DNA from: Bacteroidota bacterium
Lineage (GTDB): Bacteria > Bacteroidota > Bacteroidia > NS11-12g > UBA955
Reading direction: 5' to 3'
Length of the DNA: 6,050 nucleotides
Assembly: GCA_018969565.1 (NCBI GenBank)
Contig: JAGWYC010000118.1
Location: 1 to 6,050, forward strand
Shown here: piece by piece, positions 1-5,281 of the stretch
Position numbering within the stretch: the first letter of the stretch is position 1
Layout: each line of letters opens with the position of its first letter
Position numbers and translations under genes: made by a program
The notes under the pieces: model-generated
What the model was told of the DNA's origin: nothing
Database searches by the model: none
Seen by the model: only the letters and a program-made list of their open reading frames with translations

Positions 1-126
1 GGAGTTGAGTACCAGCGTTCCGTTTTCCCAGCGAAGTTCCAGGCCGGGGTTTCGTTCTGAAGTAAACCCAAGTTCCCGGATAGGCCACAAATGGCTGAGC
101 AATCGCTTCCATCCCGCTTTTACCAT
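1..126 (-). CDS. Spermidine/spermine synthase-like protein, N-terminal fragment (runs off the window)
   Basis: A 42-codon open frame on the minus strand starts with ATG at 126-124 and is still open at the window edge, so only the N terminus is visible. It reads MVKAGWKRLLSHLWPIRELG, then a segment ending LELRWENGTLVLNS. The pattern 'KRLLS.L.PI' followed by 'LE..W.NG.LVL.S' resembles the N-terminal beta-strand region of short spermidine-synthase-like methyltransferase-fold proteins in Bacteroidota, where a similar 'LEVTW.NGKLVLDS' stretch precedes the Rossmann domain. The catalytic domain lies outside the window, so activity cannot be judged. It is divergent from maf with only 28 bases between the two chosen start codons. 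The family call is from recalled sequence pattern and could be wrong; that the frame is coding is better supported than its name. Confidence 0.55.
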   Translation of the reverse strand, partial: MVKAGWKRLLSHLWPIRELGFTSERNPGLELRWENGTLVLNS

Positions 127-154
127 GCCGCAATTTGTCGCATTTTTGCCATTC

Positions 155-745
155 ATGTTGCTGCCAGAAGCTTTTCCGGGAATCATTTTAGCCAGTCGTT
201 CTCCCAGACGCCGAACTTTATTCAGTGAAACCGGCTTTGACGTGAGCATCTGCGATTTGGATGCGGATGAATCCTTCCCGGCTCACTTAAAAGATGCCGA
301 AGTGGCAGAATACCTGGCCTGGAAAAAGGCGCATTCTTTCCACGGAGATTATTCAGGCCGTGTGCTGGTCTGTGCCGATACCATCGTAGTGCATGAACAT
401 AAGGTGCTGAACAAGCCGGTGGACGAAACGGAAGCCTTTTCCATGCTCAGCCGTCTGTCTGGTTCTGAGCATCGTGTATTTACCGGGGTATGCATGAAAT
501 ATGGCGAGCGCGAACGGGTATTTCACGAAGTGACCGAAGTGCATTTCCGGAGCATGAGTGAACAAGAAATCCGCTTCTATATCAGCAACTTCAAACCCTT
601 TGACAAGGCAGGTTCCTACGGTATTCAGGACTGGCTGGGCTATACCTGTGTTACCCGGGTCAATGGTTGTTTTTACAATGTGATGGGTTTTCCAATGTCG
701 CGTTTTTACCGCGAGCTGAAGGAGTTCCTGAGCGATGCTCAGTAA
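155..745 (+). CDS. maf: Maf family nucleotide pyrophosphatase, YhdE-type (dTTP/UTP pyrophosphatase-like)
   Basis: Predicted cytosolic house-cleaning enzyme that hydrolyses non-canonical or excess nucleoside triphosphates to the monophosphate and pyrophosphate; Maf proteins are also linked to septum formation. With the start at 155 the protein is 196 aa, the usual Maf length. Family motifs appear in order: ILASRSPRRR (residues 11-20, phosphate-binding loop), CADTIVV (73-79, with the expected catalytic Asp75), KPVDETEAFSMLSRLSGSEH (87-106), VFTGV (108-112), and FDKAGSYGIQ (149-158) followed by YNVMGFP. The DKAG.YGIQ block fits the YhdE (dTTP/UTP) subgroup rather than the YceF (m7GTP) subgroup; this assignment is inferred from motif only. 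The frame is open upstream to base 5. Codons before 125 lie over the divergent gene and do not look like Maf. ATG125 would overlap the divergent start codon, so ATG155, ten residues before LAS, is preferred. The 3' end overlaps the convergent DUF58 gene by 7 bases. Confidence 0.93.
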   Translation: MLLPEAFPGIILASRSPRRRTLFSETGFDVSICDLDADESFPAHLKDAEVAEYLAWKKAHSFHGDYSGRVLVCADTIVVHEHKVLNKPVDETEAFSMLSRLSGSEHRVFTGVCMKYGERERVFHEVTEVHFRSMSEQEIRFYISNFKPFDKAGSYGIQDWLGYTCVTRVNGCFYNVMGFPMSRFYRELKEFLSDAQ

Positions 746-1632
746 AGACTCTGGCGCTTCATTAGAAAGGGAAGCAACACCTGCCGGAAGTCATCGGCGG
801 CATCAACAGGGATGAAGTCTATTTTGTACTGACGACAGCGGGTCTGCAGCTCCAGAACCTGTTTGCTCATGGCTTCCCGGTATGCCTCGCGGAACTCCGC
901 CGGCTCCAGCTTGATTTCGCTTCCGTCTTCGGCATCAACAAAGCGATAGGCCTTATTGTCAAAACGCAGTTCCAGTTCCGTTCTGCGGTCGGTAACATGG
1001 AACAGGATGACTTCATTCTGCCCGTGCTTCAGGTGTTGCAGGCTTTTGAACAGCAGTTCCGGATCTTCGGCGGTAAACATATCGCTGAACAGCACAATCA
1101 GGCTTCGGCGATGTTGCCGGTCGGCAATGTCGTGCAGTATTTTTGCCGGGGAAGACCCTCGCTGCACCGTTTCCTGTACCAGGTTTTTGTGTAGTGTATG
1201 CAGCATGAGGTCAAAATGCGCGGAGGTGCTTTTAATGTCCGTTTCCTCGATAATTTTGTCGGCAAACAGACTCAGTCCGAAGGCATCACGCTGCTTGCGC
1301 AGCATGAGCATGATGGCAGCCGCTGCCAGGATCGAGAACTTTGCCTTAGGTGCGTTGTCTCCGGTGTACATGCTTCCGGAAACGTCCACCACCAGACGAC
1401 ATCGCAGGTTGGTTTCTTCCTGGAAGCGCTTGATAAACAGGCGGTCGGTTCGGCCAAATAACTTCCAGTCGAGGTAGCGCACCGATTCCCCCGGATTGTA
1501 CGGGCGGTGTTCGGCAAATTCCACAGAAAACCCGTGAAAAGGACTGCGGTGCAATCCGTTGATGAATCCTTCTACTACCTGACGGGCAAGCAGTTCCAGA
1601 TTGCGGAAATCCTGAATTTCGGCCAGCAGCAT
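739..1632 (-). CDS. DUF58 domain protein with von Willebrand factor A-like MIDAS motif
   Basis: A 297-residue protein of the DUF58 family, soluble as seen here with no signal peptide or membrane segment. The DUF58 signature is clear: HRSPFHGFSVEFAEHRPYNP (28-47), then GESVRYLDWK (48-57) and TDRLFIKRFQEE (62-73). It is followed by a vWA-like fold with the metal-ion-dependent adhesion motif DVSGS (83-87) and a second acidic site LFSDM (181-185). Biochemical function is unsettled; in many bacteria such proteins are encoded beside MoxR-type AAA+ ATPases and are thought to act with them as chaperone-like pairs. No MoxR gene is in this window; the upstream neighbour is trxA. Family members often carry several more residues before the 'NLEL.AR.VVEGF' segment (here 11-23), so ATG1632 gives a slightly short N terminus, but the only upstream sequence is a terminator hairpin. 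There is no Shine-Dalgarno. The last codons overlap the end of maf. Confidence 0.88.
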   Translation of the reverse strand: MLLAEIQDFRNLELLARQVVEGFINGLHRSPFHGFSVEFAEHRPYNPGESVRYLDWKLFGRTDRLFIKRFQEETNLRCRLVVDVSGSMYTGDNAPKAKFSILAAAAIMLMLRKQRDAFGLSLFADKIIEETDIKSTSAHFDLMLHTLHKNLVQETVQRGSSPAKILHDIADRQHRRSLIVLFSDMFTAEDPELLFKSLQHLKHGQNEVILFHVTDRRTELELRFDNKAYRFVDAEDGSEIKLEPAEFREAYREAMSKQVLELQTRCRQYKIDFIPVDAADDFRQVLLPFLMKRQSLY

Positions 1633-1646
1633 CGCGCTATGGAAAT

Positions 1647-1675
1647 AAAAAAGCCGAGGACAGGCCCCGGCTTTT
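1647..1675 (-). terminator. Rho-independent terminator of trxA
   Basis: Read on the minus strand, arm AAAAGCCGGGG (1675-1665) pairs with CCTCGGCTTTT (1659-1649). This gives eleven pairs including one G-T wobble, closing a five-base loop (CCTGT), and the second arm runs into six T residues (1652-1647). It begins 14 bases past the trxA stop codon. The hairpin is nearly symmetrical and ends in TTTT on the plus strand too, but no plus-strand gene ends nearby. It stands only 14 bases before the DUF58 start codon. Confidence 0.85.
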
Positions 1676-1689
1676 CATGAATACCATCA

Positions 1690-2010
1690 TCAGGCCATCT
1701 GTGCCTGTAGCTTCTCAGCCAGGGCGCCCTTGGATACTACGCCCACAACCTTGTCCACTACTTGACCACCCTTGAAGATGAGCAGGGTAGGGATACTGCG
1801 GATGCCGTATTGCATAGCGGTGTTCGGGTTGGCGTCCACGTCCATCTTACCGATGACCGCCTTGCCGTCAAAGTCGTTGGAAAGTTCTTCCACTACCGGA
1901 GCAATCATCCGGCAGGGACCGCACCAAACGGCCCAGAAATCTACCAATACCGGCTTGTCTGAATTCAGGACCAGTTCGCTGAAGTTCTTATCTGTTATCT
2001 CTTTTGCCAT
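1690..2010 (-). CDS. trxA: Thioredoxin
   Basis: A cytosolic 106-residue thioredoxin, the standard length of a single-domain TrxA. It serves as a dithiol reductant for ribonucleotide reductase, methionine sulfoxide reductase, peroxiredoxins and general disulfide reduction, recycled by thioredoxin reductase. The active site WCGPC is at residues 29-33 within VLVDFWAVWCGPCRMIAP, the buried Asp24 follows VLV, and the cis-proline is in RSIPT (Pro74). GGQVVDKVVG (81-90) is the usual last strand and turn. There is no signal peptide, so it is not a periplasmic paralogue. ATG2010 is the natural start; it is preceded by an A/T-rich leader without a Shine-Dalgarno, as usual in Bacteroidota. A perfect -7 element lies at 2046-2053 and a strong terminator follows at 1647-1675, so it is likely transcribed alone. 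It is divergent from the cation transporter. Confidence 0.97.
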   Translation of the reverse strand: MAKEITDKNFSELVLNSDKPVLVDFWAVWCGPCRMIAPVVEELSNDFDGKAVIGKMDVDANPNTAMQYGIRSIPTLLIFKGGQVVDKVVGVVSKGALAEKLQAQMA

Positions 2011-2045
2011 AGTTAATTGTATTTTTTATTTATCAAACCTCGCTC

Positions 2046-2053
2046 CAAAGATA
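2046..2053 (-). promoter_or_regulatory. Candidate trxA promoter, -7 element TAnnTTTG
   Basis: The minus strand reads TATCTTTG, an exact match to the Bacteroidota housekeeping -7 consensus TAnnTTTG. It is 35 bases upstream of the trxA ATG, which would give a 5' leader of about 30 bases. No convincing TTG/TTTG -33 element is seen at the expected distance of about 19 bases, so the call rests on the -7 match and its position alone. Confidence 0.5.
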
Positions 2054-2082
2054 TCCATACTGACAATTTGTTCCGACCGGGA

Positions 2083-2116
2083 TTTGCACATCGTGGGTAA
2101 AACTCCGGTTAATTTG
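2083..2116 (+). promoter_or_regulatory. Weak candidate promoter for the cation diffusion facilitator gene
   Basis: TTTG at 2083-2086 and TTAATTTG at 2109-2116 (one mismatch to TAnnTTTG) are separated by 22 bases, slightly longer than the usual spacing. The -7-like element ends 8 bases before ATG2125, so a transcript from it would have almost no leader. The match is imperfect and may be chance. No metal-regulator operator is recognisable in the 114-base divergent region shared with trxA. Confidence 0.25.
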
Positions 2117-2124
2117 CAGTTGTC

Positions 2125-3042
2125 ATGCACGACCATGCATATCATCACCACCATCATGTCATGCCTCAACAGCAGAGCAAGGTATTTCTGGCAGGAGTGC
2201 TAATAAATCTGGGATTTGTGGGCATCGAGGCCCTTGCGGCCCAATGGTCGGGTTCTTTAGCCCTGTGGAGCGATGCCGCGCATAACCTCAGCGATGTGTT
2301 CGGACTGCTGATTTCGCTGTTCGCCTTCCGGCTGAGCTCAGGGAAACAACACCAATCCTACACTTATGGTTACGCCAAGTCCACCGTGCTGGCAGGACTG
2401 CTGAACAGTCTGCTGCTTTTACTGATGGTGGTATTGCTCCTGCGCGCGGCCATCTTCCGCTTTGACCACATTGAAGAAATCCAGGGCCAATGGGTAGTCA
2501 TCACTTCTGCAGCGGGCATCCTGGTGAATGGATTCACGGCATGGTTGTTCCTTCGCGATGGCAACCACAGACATGACATCAATGTGCGTGCGGCCTTCCT
2601 CCACATGGCCGCCGATGCCTTGGTTTCCCTGGGCGTGCTGATCAGTGGGCTCATCGTTATGTACACCGGCCGGACCTTGGCAGATCCCATCATGGGCATT
2701 CTGATTGCGCTGGTGATTCTGTTTGGTACCTATCGCCTGCTGGCGGAAAGTGTGCGCCTGGCCTTGGACGGCATTCCGCACGGCATTGACCCCGAAACGG
2801 TGCGCAACGAGGTACTCAAGGTGGAAGGGGTGCAAAACATACACCATCTGCACATCTGGGCCATTGGCAGCATGCGCAATGCCATCACCATGCATGTGTT
2901 GCTGAAGGCAGAGGTTGACCGACTGCGCGAGCATGAAATCAAGACAGAACTTCGCCACCGGCTGGAACACCTGAACATACAACACGCCACCATCGAAACG
3001 GAGTTTTCGCCCTGTGCAGAGGAGGTGTGTACTGTTGGTTGA
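2125..3042 (+). CDS. Cation diffusion facilitator (CzcD/ZitB-type) zinc/divalent metal exporter
   Basis: A 305-residue inner-membrane proton/metal antiporter, predicted to export Zn2+ (possibly Co2+ or Cd2+) from the cytoplasm. The N terminus is histidine-rich (MHDHAYHHHHH), common in Zn-transporting members, which supports ATG2125 over the in-frame ATG2161. Six hydrophobic segments lie at about 20-38, 43-70, 87-112, 122-143, 156-180 and 188-206. The transport-site signatures are both intact: SDAAHNLSD in TM2 (His53, Asp57, with Asp50) and HMAAD in TM5 (His160, Asp164). ADPI at 186-189 starts TM6. The cytoplasmic C-terminal ferredoxin-like domain carries GVQNIHHLHIWAIGS (235-249), the typical dimerising metal-sensing region. 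Two cysteines sit near the end (EFSPCAEEVCTVG). No regulator or efflux partner is adjacent; it is divergent from trxA and appears monocistronic. Metal specificity is inferred from family resemblance. Confidence 0.95.
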   Translation: MHDHAYHHHHHVMPQQQSKVFLAGVLINLGFVGIEALAAQWSGSLALWSDAAHNLSDVFGLLISLFAFRLSSGKQHQSYTYGYAKSTVLAGLLNSLLLLLMVVLLLRAAIFRFDHIEEIQGQWVVITSAAGILVNGFTAWLFLRDGNHRHDINVRAAFLHMAADALVSLGVLISGLIVMYTGRTLADPIMGILIALVILFGTYRLLAESVRLALDGIPHGIDPETVRNEVLKVEGVQNIHHLHIWAIGSMRNAITMHVLLKAEVDRLREHEIKTELRHRLEHLNIQHATIETEFSPCAEEVCTVG

Positions 3043-3083
3043 CCATAGTCGCACCCGGTGGGTTTTGGAGAAGGAATTGGTGG

Positions 3084-3129
3084 GGTTCGATTCCGCTCAC
3101 CCACCAGGGTTAGATTCCTGTCGGGACCA
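3084..3129 (+). repeat. Tandem pair of tRNA-3'-end-like sequences (probable tRNA relics)
   Basis: Two adjacent imperfect copies, 24 bases apart, each begin with a T-arm-like GGTTxGATTCC and end in ACCA: 3084-3106 (GGTTCGATTCC...CCCACCA) and 3108-3129 (GGTTAGATTCC...GGGACCA). The first matches the tRNA T-loop consensus TTCRANY exactly; the second has A in place of the invariant C. The T-stems contain mismatches and no D-arm or anticodon arm can be drawn. GGTGGGT (3057-3063) pairs perfectly with ACCCACC (3099-3105), and CCCGGTG (3054-3060) pairs with TGTCGGG (3119-3125) if three wobbles are allowed. This is not a working tRNA as far as can be seen; decayed 3' ends or an old integration site are the best guesses. 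Confidence 0.35.
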
Positions 3130-3173
3130 ATCCTGACATGGTGTACTTCGACCAGCGCCGGCTGACAGTTTTT
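3118..3173 (+). terminator. Weak candidate terminator of the cation diffusion facilitator gene
   Basis: GACAG (3164-3168) is directly followed by TTTTT (3169-3173) and can pair with CTGTC at 3118-3122. A smaller hairpin CAGC-gccg-GCTG (3153-3164) lies just inside. Both stems are short and the outer one is distant, so this is a modest signal, placed where the plus-strand transcript should end against the convergent TIGR02757 gene. Confidence 0.28.
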
Positions 3174-3175
3174 AG

Positions 3176-3952
3176 TTACATCTGGCGCGATTTTTCCAAA
3201 CTGATTCCAAACAGGGCAAAATCGTAACGCACAGGGTCTTCCACGTCGAGGCGTTTCAGATTGGCAGTGAGTTCCAGCGCGGCTTTCCAGTCGGCCTGGG
3301 TGCGCTGTAATAAACCGAGTTCCAAGGCAGCGCGCTGTACATGCACATCCAGCGGACAAATCAGCTGCGAAGGCTTTAAGGTATTCCAGATTCCGAAGTC
3401 AACACCGTTTGAGTCATTACGCACCATCCAGCGCAGGAACATATTCAGGCGCTTGCAGGCACTGCCTCGCTCGGGCGTGCTGACATGCTTGCGGGTGCGT
3501 TCGGGATGTTCTTCGCTGAAGAAATAATGGTGGAAGCCAATCAGGGCGTTCCCGCAATCGGCATCACCGCGGCGCAGTGAGCGGCTGAAGGCCGATTCCA
3601 GACTTTCTTCCTTTTGATAATGCAACTTCAGCACGTGAATGAAGTAGAGCAGGTCGGTTTCGTTGAAGGTGCGGTGTACAAAGCCGCGGAATCGCTTCAG
3701 GTCGCGGTCGGTATGGTTCAGGATGAAATCGTAAGGCGCCCCGTCCATACCCTCCATAATTCTTGTGGTATTGGCCATGATGGTGACACGCTGTCCCCAG
3801 GCCAGCATGGCCGCAAAGAAGGCCGCAATTTCTATGTCTTGTTTCCTGCTGAAGCTGTGCGGAATCAAGATGGGATCATTCTGAATGAAATCCCTGCGGT
3901 TATACTGTTCGGCTTTAGCGTCGAGCAGCGCTTTCAGGCGGGATTTGTTCAT
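3176..3952 (-). CDS. TIGR02757 (DUF2400) family protein of unknown function
   Basis: A 258-residue soluble protein with the full set of TIGR02757 family motifs: NDPILIPHSFSRKQDIEIAA (25-44), FFAAMLAWGQR (45-55), the MEGMDGAPYDF region (66-76), RGFVHRTFN (89-97), MFLRWMVRNDSNGVDFGIW (171-189), and CPLDVHVQRAALELGL (199-214). It closes with DWKAALELTANL and DPVRYDFALFG (239-249). Length and both ends agree with the family as I recall it, so it looks complete. The family is widespread in Bacteroidota and some other phyla, with no established activity; the densely conserved WMVR-D--GVDFG-W block suggests a catalytic or ligand-binding site, but that is inference. It stands alone, convergent with the cation transporter and preceded by a palindrome-rich 149-base gap after the metB-like gene. 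No TAnnTTTG promoter is evident upstream, and no Shine-Dalgarno precedes ATG3952. Confidence 0.9.
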   Translation of the reverse strand: MNKSRLKALLDAKAEQYNRRDFIQNDPILIPHSFSRKQDIEIAAFFAAMLAWGQRVTIMANTTRIMEGMDGAPYDFILNHTDRDLKRFRGFVHRTFNETDLLYFIHVLKLHYQKEESLESAFSRSLRRGDADCGNALIGFHHYFFSEEHPERTRKHVSTPERGSACKRLNMFLRWMVRNDSNGVDFGIWNTLKPSQLICPLDVHVQRAALELGLLQRTQADWKAALELTANLKRLDVEDPVRYDFALFGISLEKSRQM

Positions 3953-3981
3953 CTGTAGTAGAAGATATCAGATTATTAATC

Positions 3982-4016
3982 CATGTAATTTTAAACCCAT
4001 CATTTATGATTACATG
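3982..4016. repeat. Inverted repeat CATGTAAT / ATTACATG upstream of the TIGR02757 gene
   Basis: CATGTAAT (3982-3989) and ATTACATG (4009-4016) are perfect 8-base inverted repeats. The stem continues, after one wobble and one mismatch, with TAAA/TTTA around the loop CCCATCA. The axis is about 47 bases upstream of the TIGR02757 start codon. No T-run follows on either strand, so it is not a terminator; an operator or RNA hairpin in the 5' leader is possible. Confidence 0.55.
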
Positions 4017-4021
4017 TATCG

Positions 4022-4053
4022 TGAATGAATTCTTAGCTATGTTTATTCATTCA
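4022..4053. repeat. Inverted repeat TGAATGAAT / ATTCATTCA
   Basis: TGAATGAAT (4022-4030) and ATTCATTCA (4045-4053) form a perfect 9-base inverted repeat with a 14-base spacer. Its right arm overlaps the left arm of the next inverted repeat, so the two hairpins are mutually exclusive. Found in the AT-rich gap between the metB-like and TIGR02757 genes; function unknown. Confidence 0.55.
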
Positions 4054-4091
4054 GCAAATTCAGTCAATTGACTGACAGAATAAACATTTTT
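4039..4091. repeat. Nested palindromes: 10-base inverted repeat enclosing a 16-base perfect palindrome, with a plus-strand T-run
   Basis: ATGTTTATTC (4039-4048) and GAATAAACAT (4078-4087) are perfect inverted repeats. Between them is the perfect 16-base palindrome TCAGTCAATTGACTGA (4060-4075), able to form a hairpin with an AATT loop or to serve as a two-fold symmetric protein site. On the plus strand the outer right arm ends in a run of five T (4087-4091), giving a terminator-like shape, but no plus-strand gene is known to end here. On the minus strand the structure begins 14 bases after the metB-like stop codon and lacks a following T-run. Confidence 0.55.
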
Positions 4092-4101
4092 AGTATTTCC
4101 C

Positions 4102-5247
4102 TTAAACCGCTTTGAGGGCCTTGCTCAGGTCGTCAATCAGGTCATTCACATGCTCTACACCCACGCTCAGGCGGATGAGGCTGTCGCTGAGTCCGTTGGC
4201 GATGCGTTCTTCGCGGGGTATGGAGGCATGAGTCATGGTTGCCGGATGGCCCACCAGGCTTTCCACGCCGCCCAGCGATTCAGCCAGGGAGAACAGTTTG
4301 GTATTTTTCAGGAAAGTCATGGCGGCTTCCACCGTGTCTTTAGCCAGGGTGAAAGAAATCATGCCGCCGAAGTCGCGCATTTGTTTCCGTGCAATTTCAT
4401 GCCCGGGATGGGTTTCCAGTCCGGGCCAGTACACCTTGCCCACCAGTGGATGCTCGGAGAGGTAGGCAGCGATGGCGGCTCCGTTTTCGCAATGTCTTTG
4501 CATGCGCAAGTGCAGGGTTTTGATGCCGCGCAGGGCCAGGAAGCAGTCCATGGGGCCGGGTGTGGCGCCGCAGGAGTTCTGGATAAAGGCCAGCCGTTCG
4601 CGCAGGCTGTCGCTGTTGGTAATCAGCGCGCCCATCACCAGGTCGGAGTGGCCACCGAGGTATTTGGTCACCGAGTGCATCACGATGTCGGCGCCGAGGC
4701 TGATGGGCTGCTGCAGGTAGGGAGAGGCGAAGGTATTGTCCACCACCAGCAGGGCGCCGGCGGCTTTGCTGATTTCCGCCATGGCGGCGATGTCAATAAT
4801 CTTCAGCAGGGGATTTGTGGGCGTTTCTGCCCAGATGAGCCGGGTTTTGGCGTTTACAGCGGCTTTTACCTTTTCGGGGTTGCCCATATCCACAAAGTGG
4901 AAATGGATACCGAAGGGCGCGAATATCTTGGTGAACAAACGGTACGTGCCGCCGTAAAGGTCGTTGGTGGCAATCACTTCGTCGCCGGGTTGTAATAGTT
5001 TCATCACTGCGTCCACGGCGCCCATGCCGGTGGAGAAGCAGAGGCCGTTCGCAGCGCCTTCCAGGGCGGCGAGGTTTTGCTGCAGCACATCGCGGGTGGG
5101 GTTTTGGGTTCTGGCGTATTCATAGCCTTTGTGTTCGCCGGGAGCGGCCTGCACATAGGTGCTGGTCTGGAAGATGGGGGTCATGATGGCTCCGGTGGAC
5201 GGATCCGGTTCAATGCCGGCGTGCAGCACTTTGGTTTCGAAATGCAT
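4102..5247 (-). CDS. metB: Cystathionine gamma-synthase/gamma-lyase family PLP enzyme
   Basis: A 381-residue cytosolic PLP-dependent transsulfuration enzyme. Cystathionine gamma-synthase joins an O-acylhomoserine and cysteine into cystathionine for methionine synthesis; close relatives run the lyase reaction or use sulfide directly. Counted from ATG5247: FETKVLHAGIEPDPSTGAIM (3-22), YEYARTQNPTRDVL (42-55, cofactor phosphate contact from the partner subunit), FSTGMGA (71-77), DLYGGTYRLF (96-105), VVDNTFASP (168-176), and the PLP Schiff-base lysine Lys195 in SVTKYLGGHSD. SLAESLGGVESL (320-331) and RLSVGVEH (359-366) complete the family set. The frame is open to ATG5262, but homologues start at 'M.FETK', and a perfect -7 box sits just upstream, so ATG5247 is chosen. 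It follows purN by 25 bases. Synthase versus lyase cannot be decided from motifs alone; the metB symbol is the commoner annotation. Confidence 0.9.
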   Translation of the reverse strand: MHFETKVLHAGIEPDPSTGAIMTPIFQTSTYVQAAPGEHKGYEYARTQNPTRDVLQQNLAALEGAANGLCFSTGMGAVDAVMKLLQPGDEVIATNDLYGGTYRLFTKIFAPFGIHFHFVDMGNPEKVKAAVNAKTRLIWAETPTNPLLKIIDIAAMAEISKAAGALLVVDNTFASPYLQQPISLGADIVMHSVTKYLGGHSDLVMGALITNSDSLRERLAFIQNSCGATPGPMDCFLALRGIKTLHLRMQRHCENGAAIAAYLSEHPLVGKVYWPGLETHPGHEIARKQMRDFGGMISFTLAKDTVEAAMTFLKNTKLFSLAESLGGVESLVGHPATMTHASIPREERIANGLSDSLIRLSVGVEHVNDLIDDLSKALKAV

Positions 5248-5251
5248 GCGG

Positions 5252-5281
5252 CAAAGGTACAAATGCGATGATTTACAGCAA
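5252..5281 (-). promoter_or_regulatory. Candidate metB promoter inside the 3' end of purN
   Basis: On the minus strand TTG (5281-5279) is followed, after exactly 19 bases, by TACCTTTG (5259-5252). This is the Bacteroidota TTTG-N19-TAnnTTTG pattern with a perfect -7. The -7 box ends four bases before ATG5247, so transcription would begin at about the start codon itself. The upstream in-frame ATG5262 would then be outside the transcript. It overlaps the purN stop region. The alternative is chance similarity, with metB transcribed only by read-through from purN. Confidence 0.45.

Noticed and set aside
5..154. N-terminal extension of the maf reading frame by 50 codons
   Set aside because: These codons lie antisense to the spermidine-synthase-like gene start and resemble nothing in Maf proteins, which begin about ten residues before the LAS-SPRR motif.
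956..1477. 173-codon plus-strand open frame
   Set aside because: Antisense shadow of the DUF58 gene; Ser/Arg/Cys-rich with no domain pattern.
2137..2160. CAT/CAC-rich stretch as a simple sequence repeat
   Set aside because: It encodes the histidine-rich N terminus expected of zinc-transporting CDF proteins.
3054..3129. A functional tRNA gene
   Set aside because: The outer stem needs three wobbles, the T-loop is displaced relative to the acceptor, and no D-arm or anticodon arm can be drawn.
2419..3359. Long minus-strand open frames over the cation transporter and the following gap
   Set aside because: They are shadows of the CDF and TIGR02757 genes, whose own frames carry full family motifs; the translations have no recognisable pattern.
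4039..4091. Intrinsic terminator of the metB-like gene
   Set aside because: On the minus strand neither hairpin is followed by a T-run; the five-T run is on the plus strand, where no gene ends.
4150..4995. 281-codon plus-strand open frame
   Set aside because: It is entirely antisense to the metB-like gene, which has complete family motifs; its Gly/His/Gln-rich translation is typical of a reverse-strand shadow in moderate-GC DNA.
5248..5262. Upstream metB start at 5262
   Set aside because: It adds MYLCR before the conserved 'M.FETK' start and overlaps a perfect -7 promoter box, so translation from there is unlikely.
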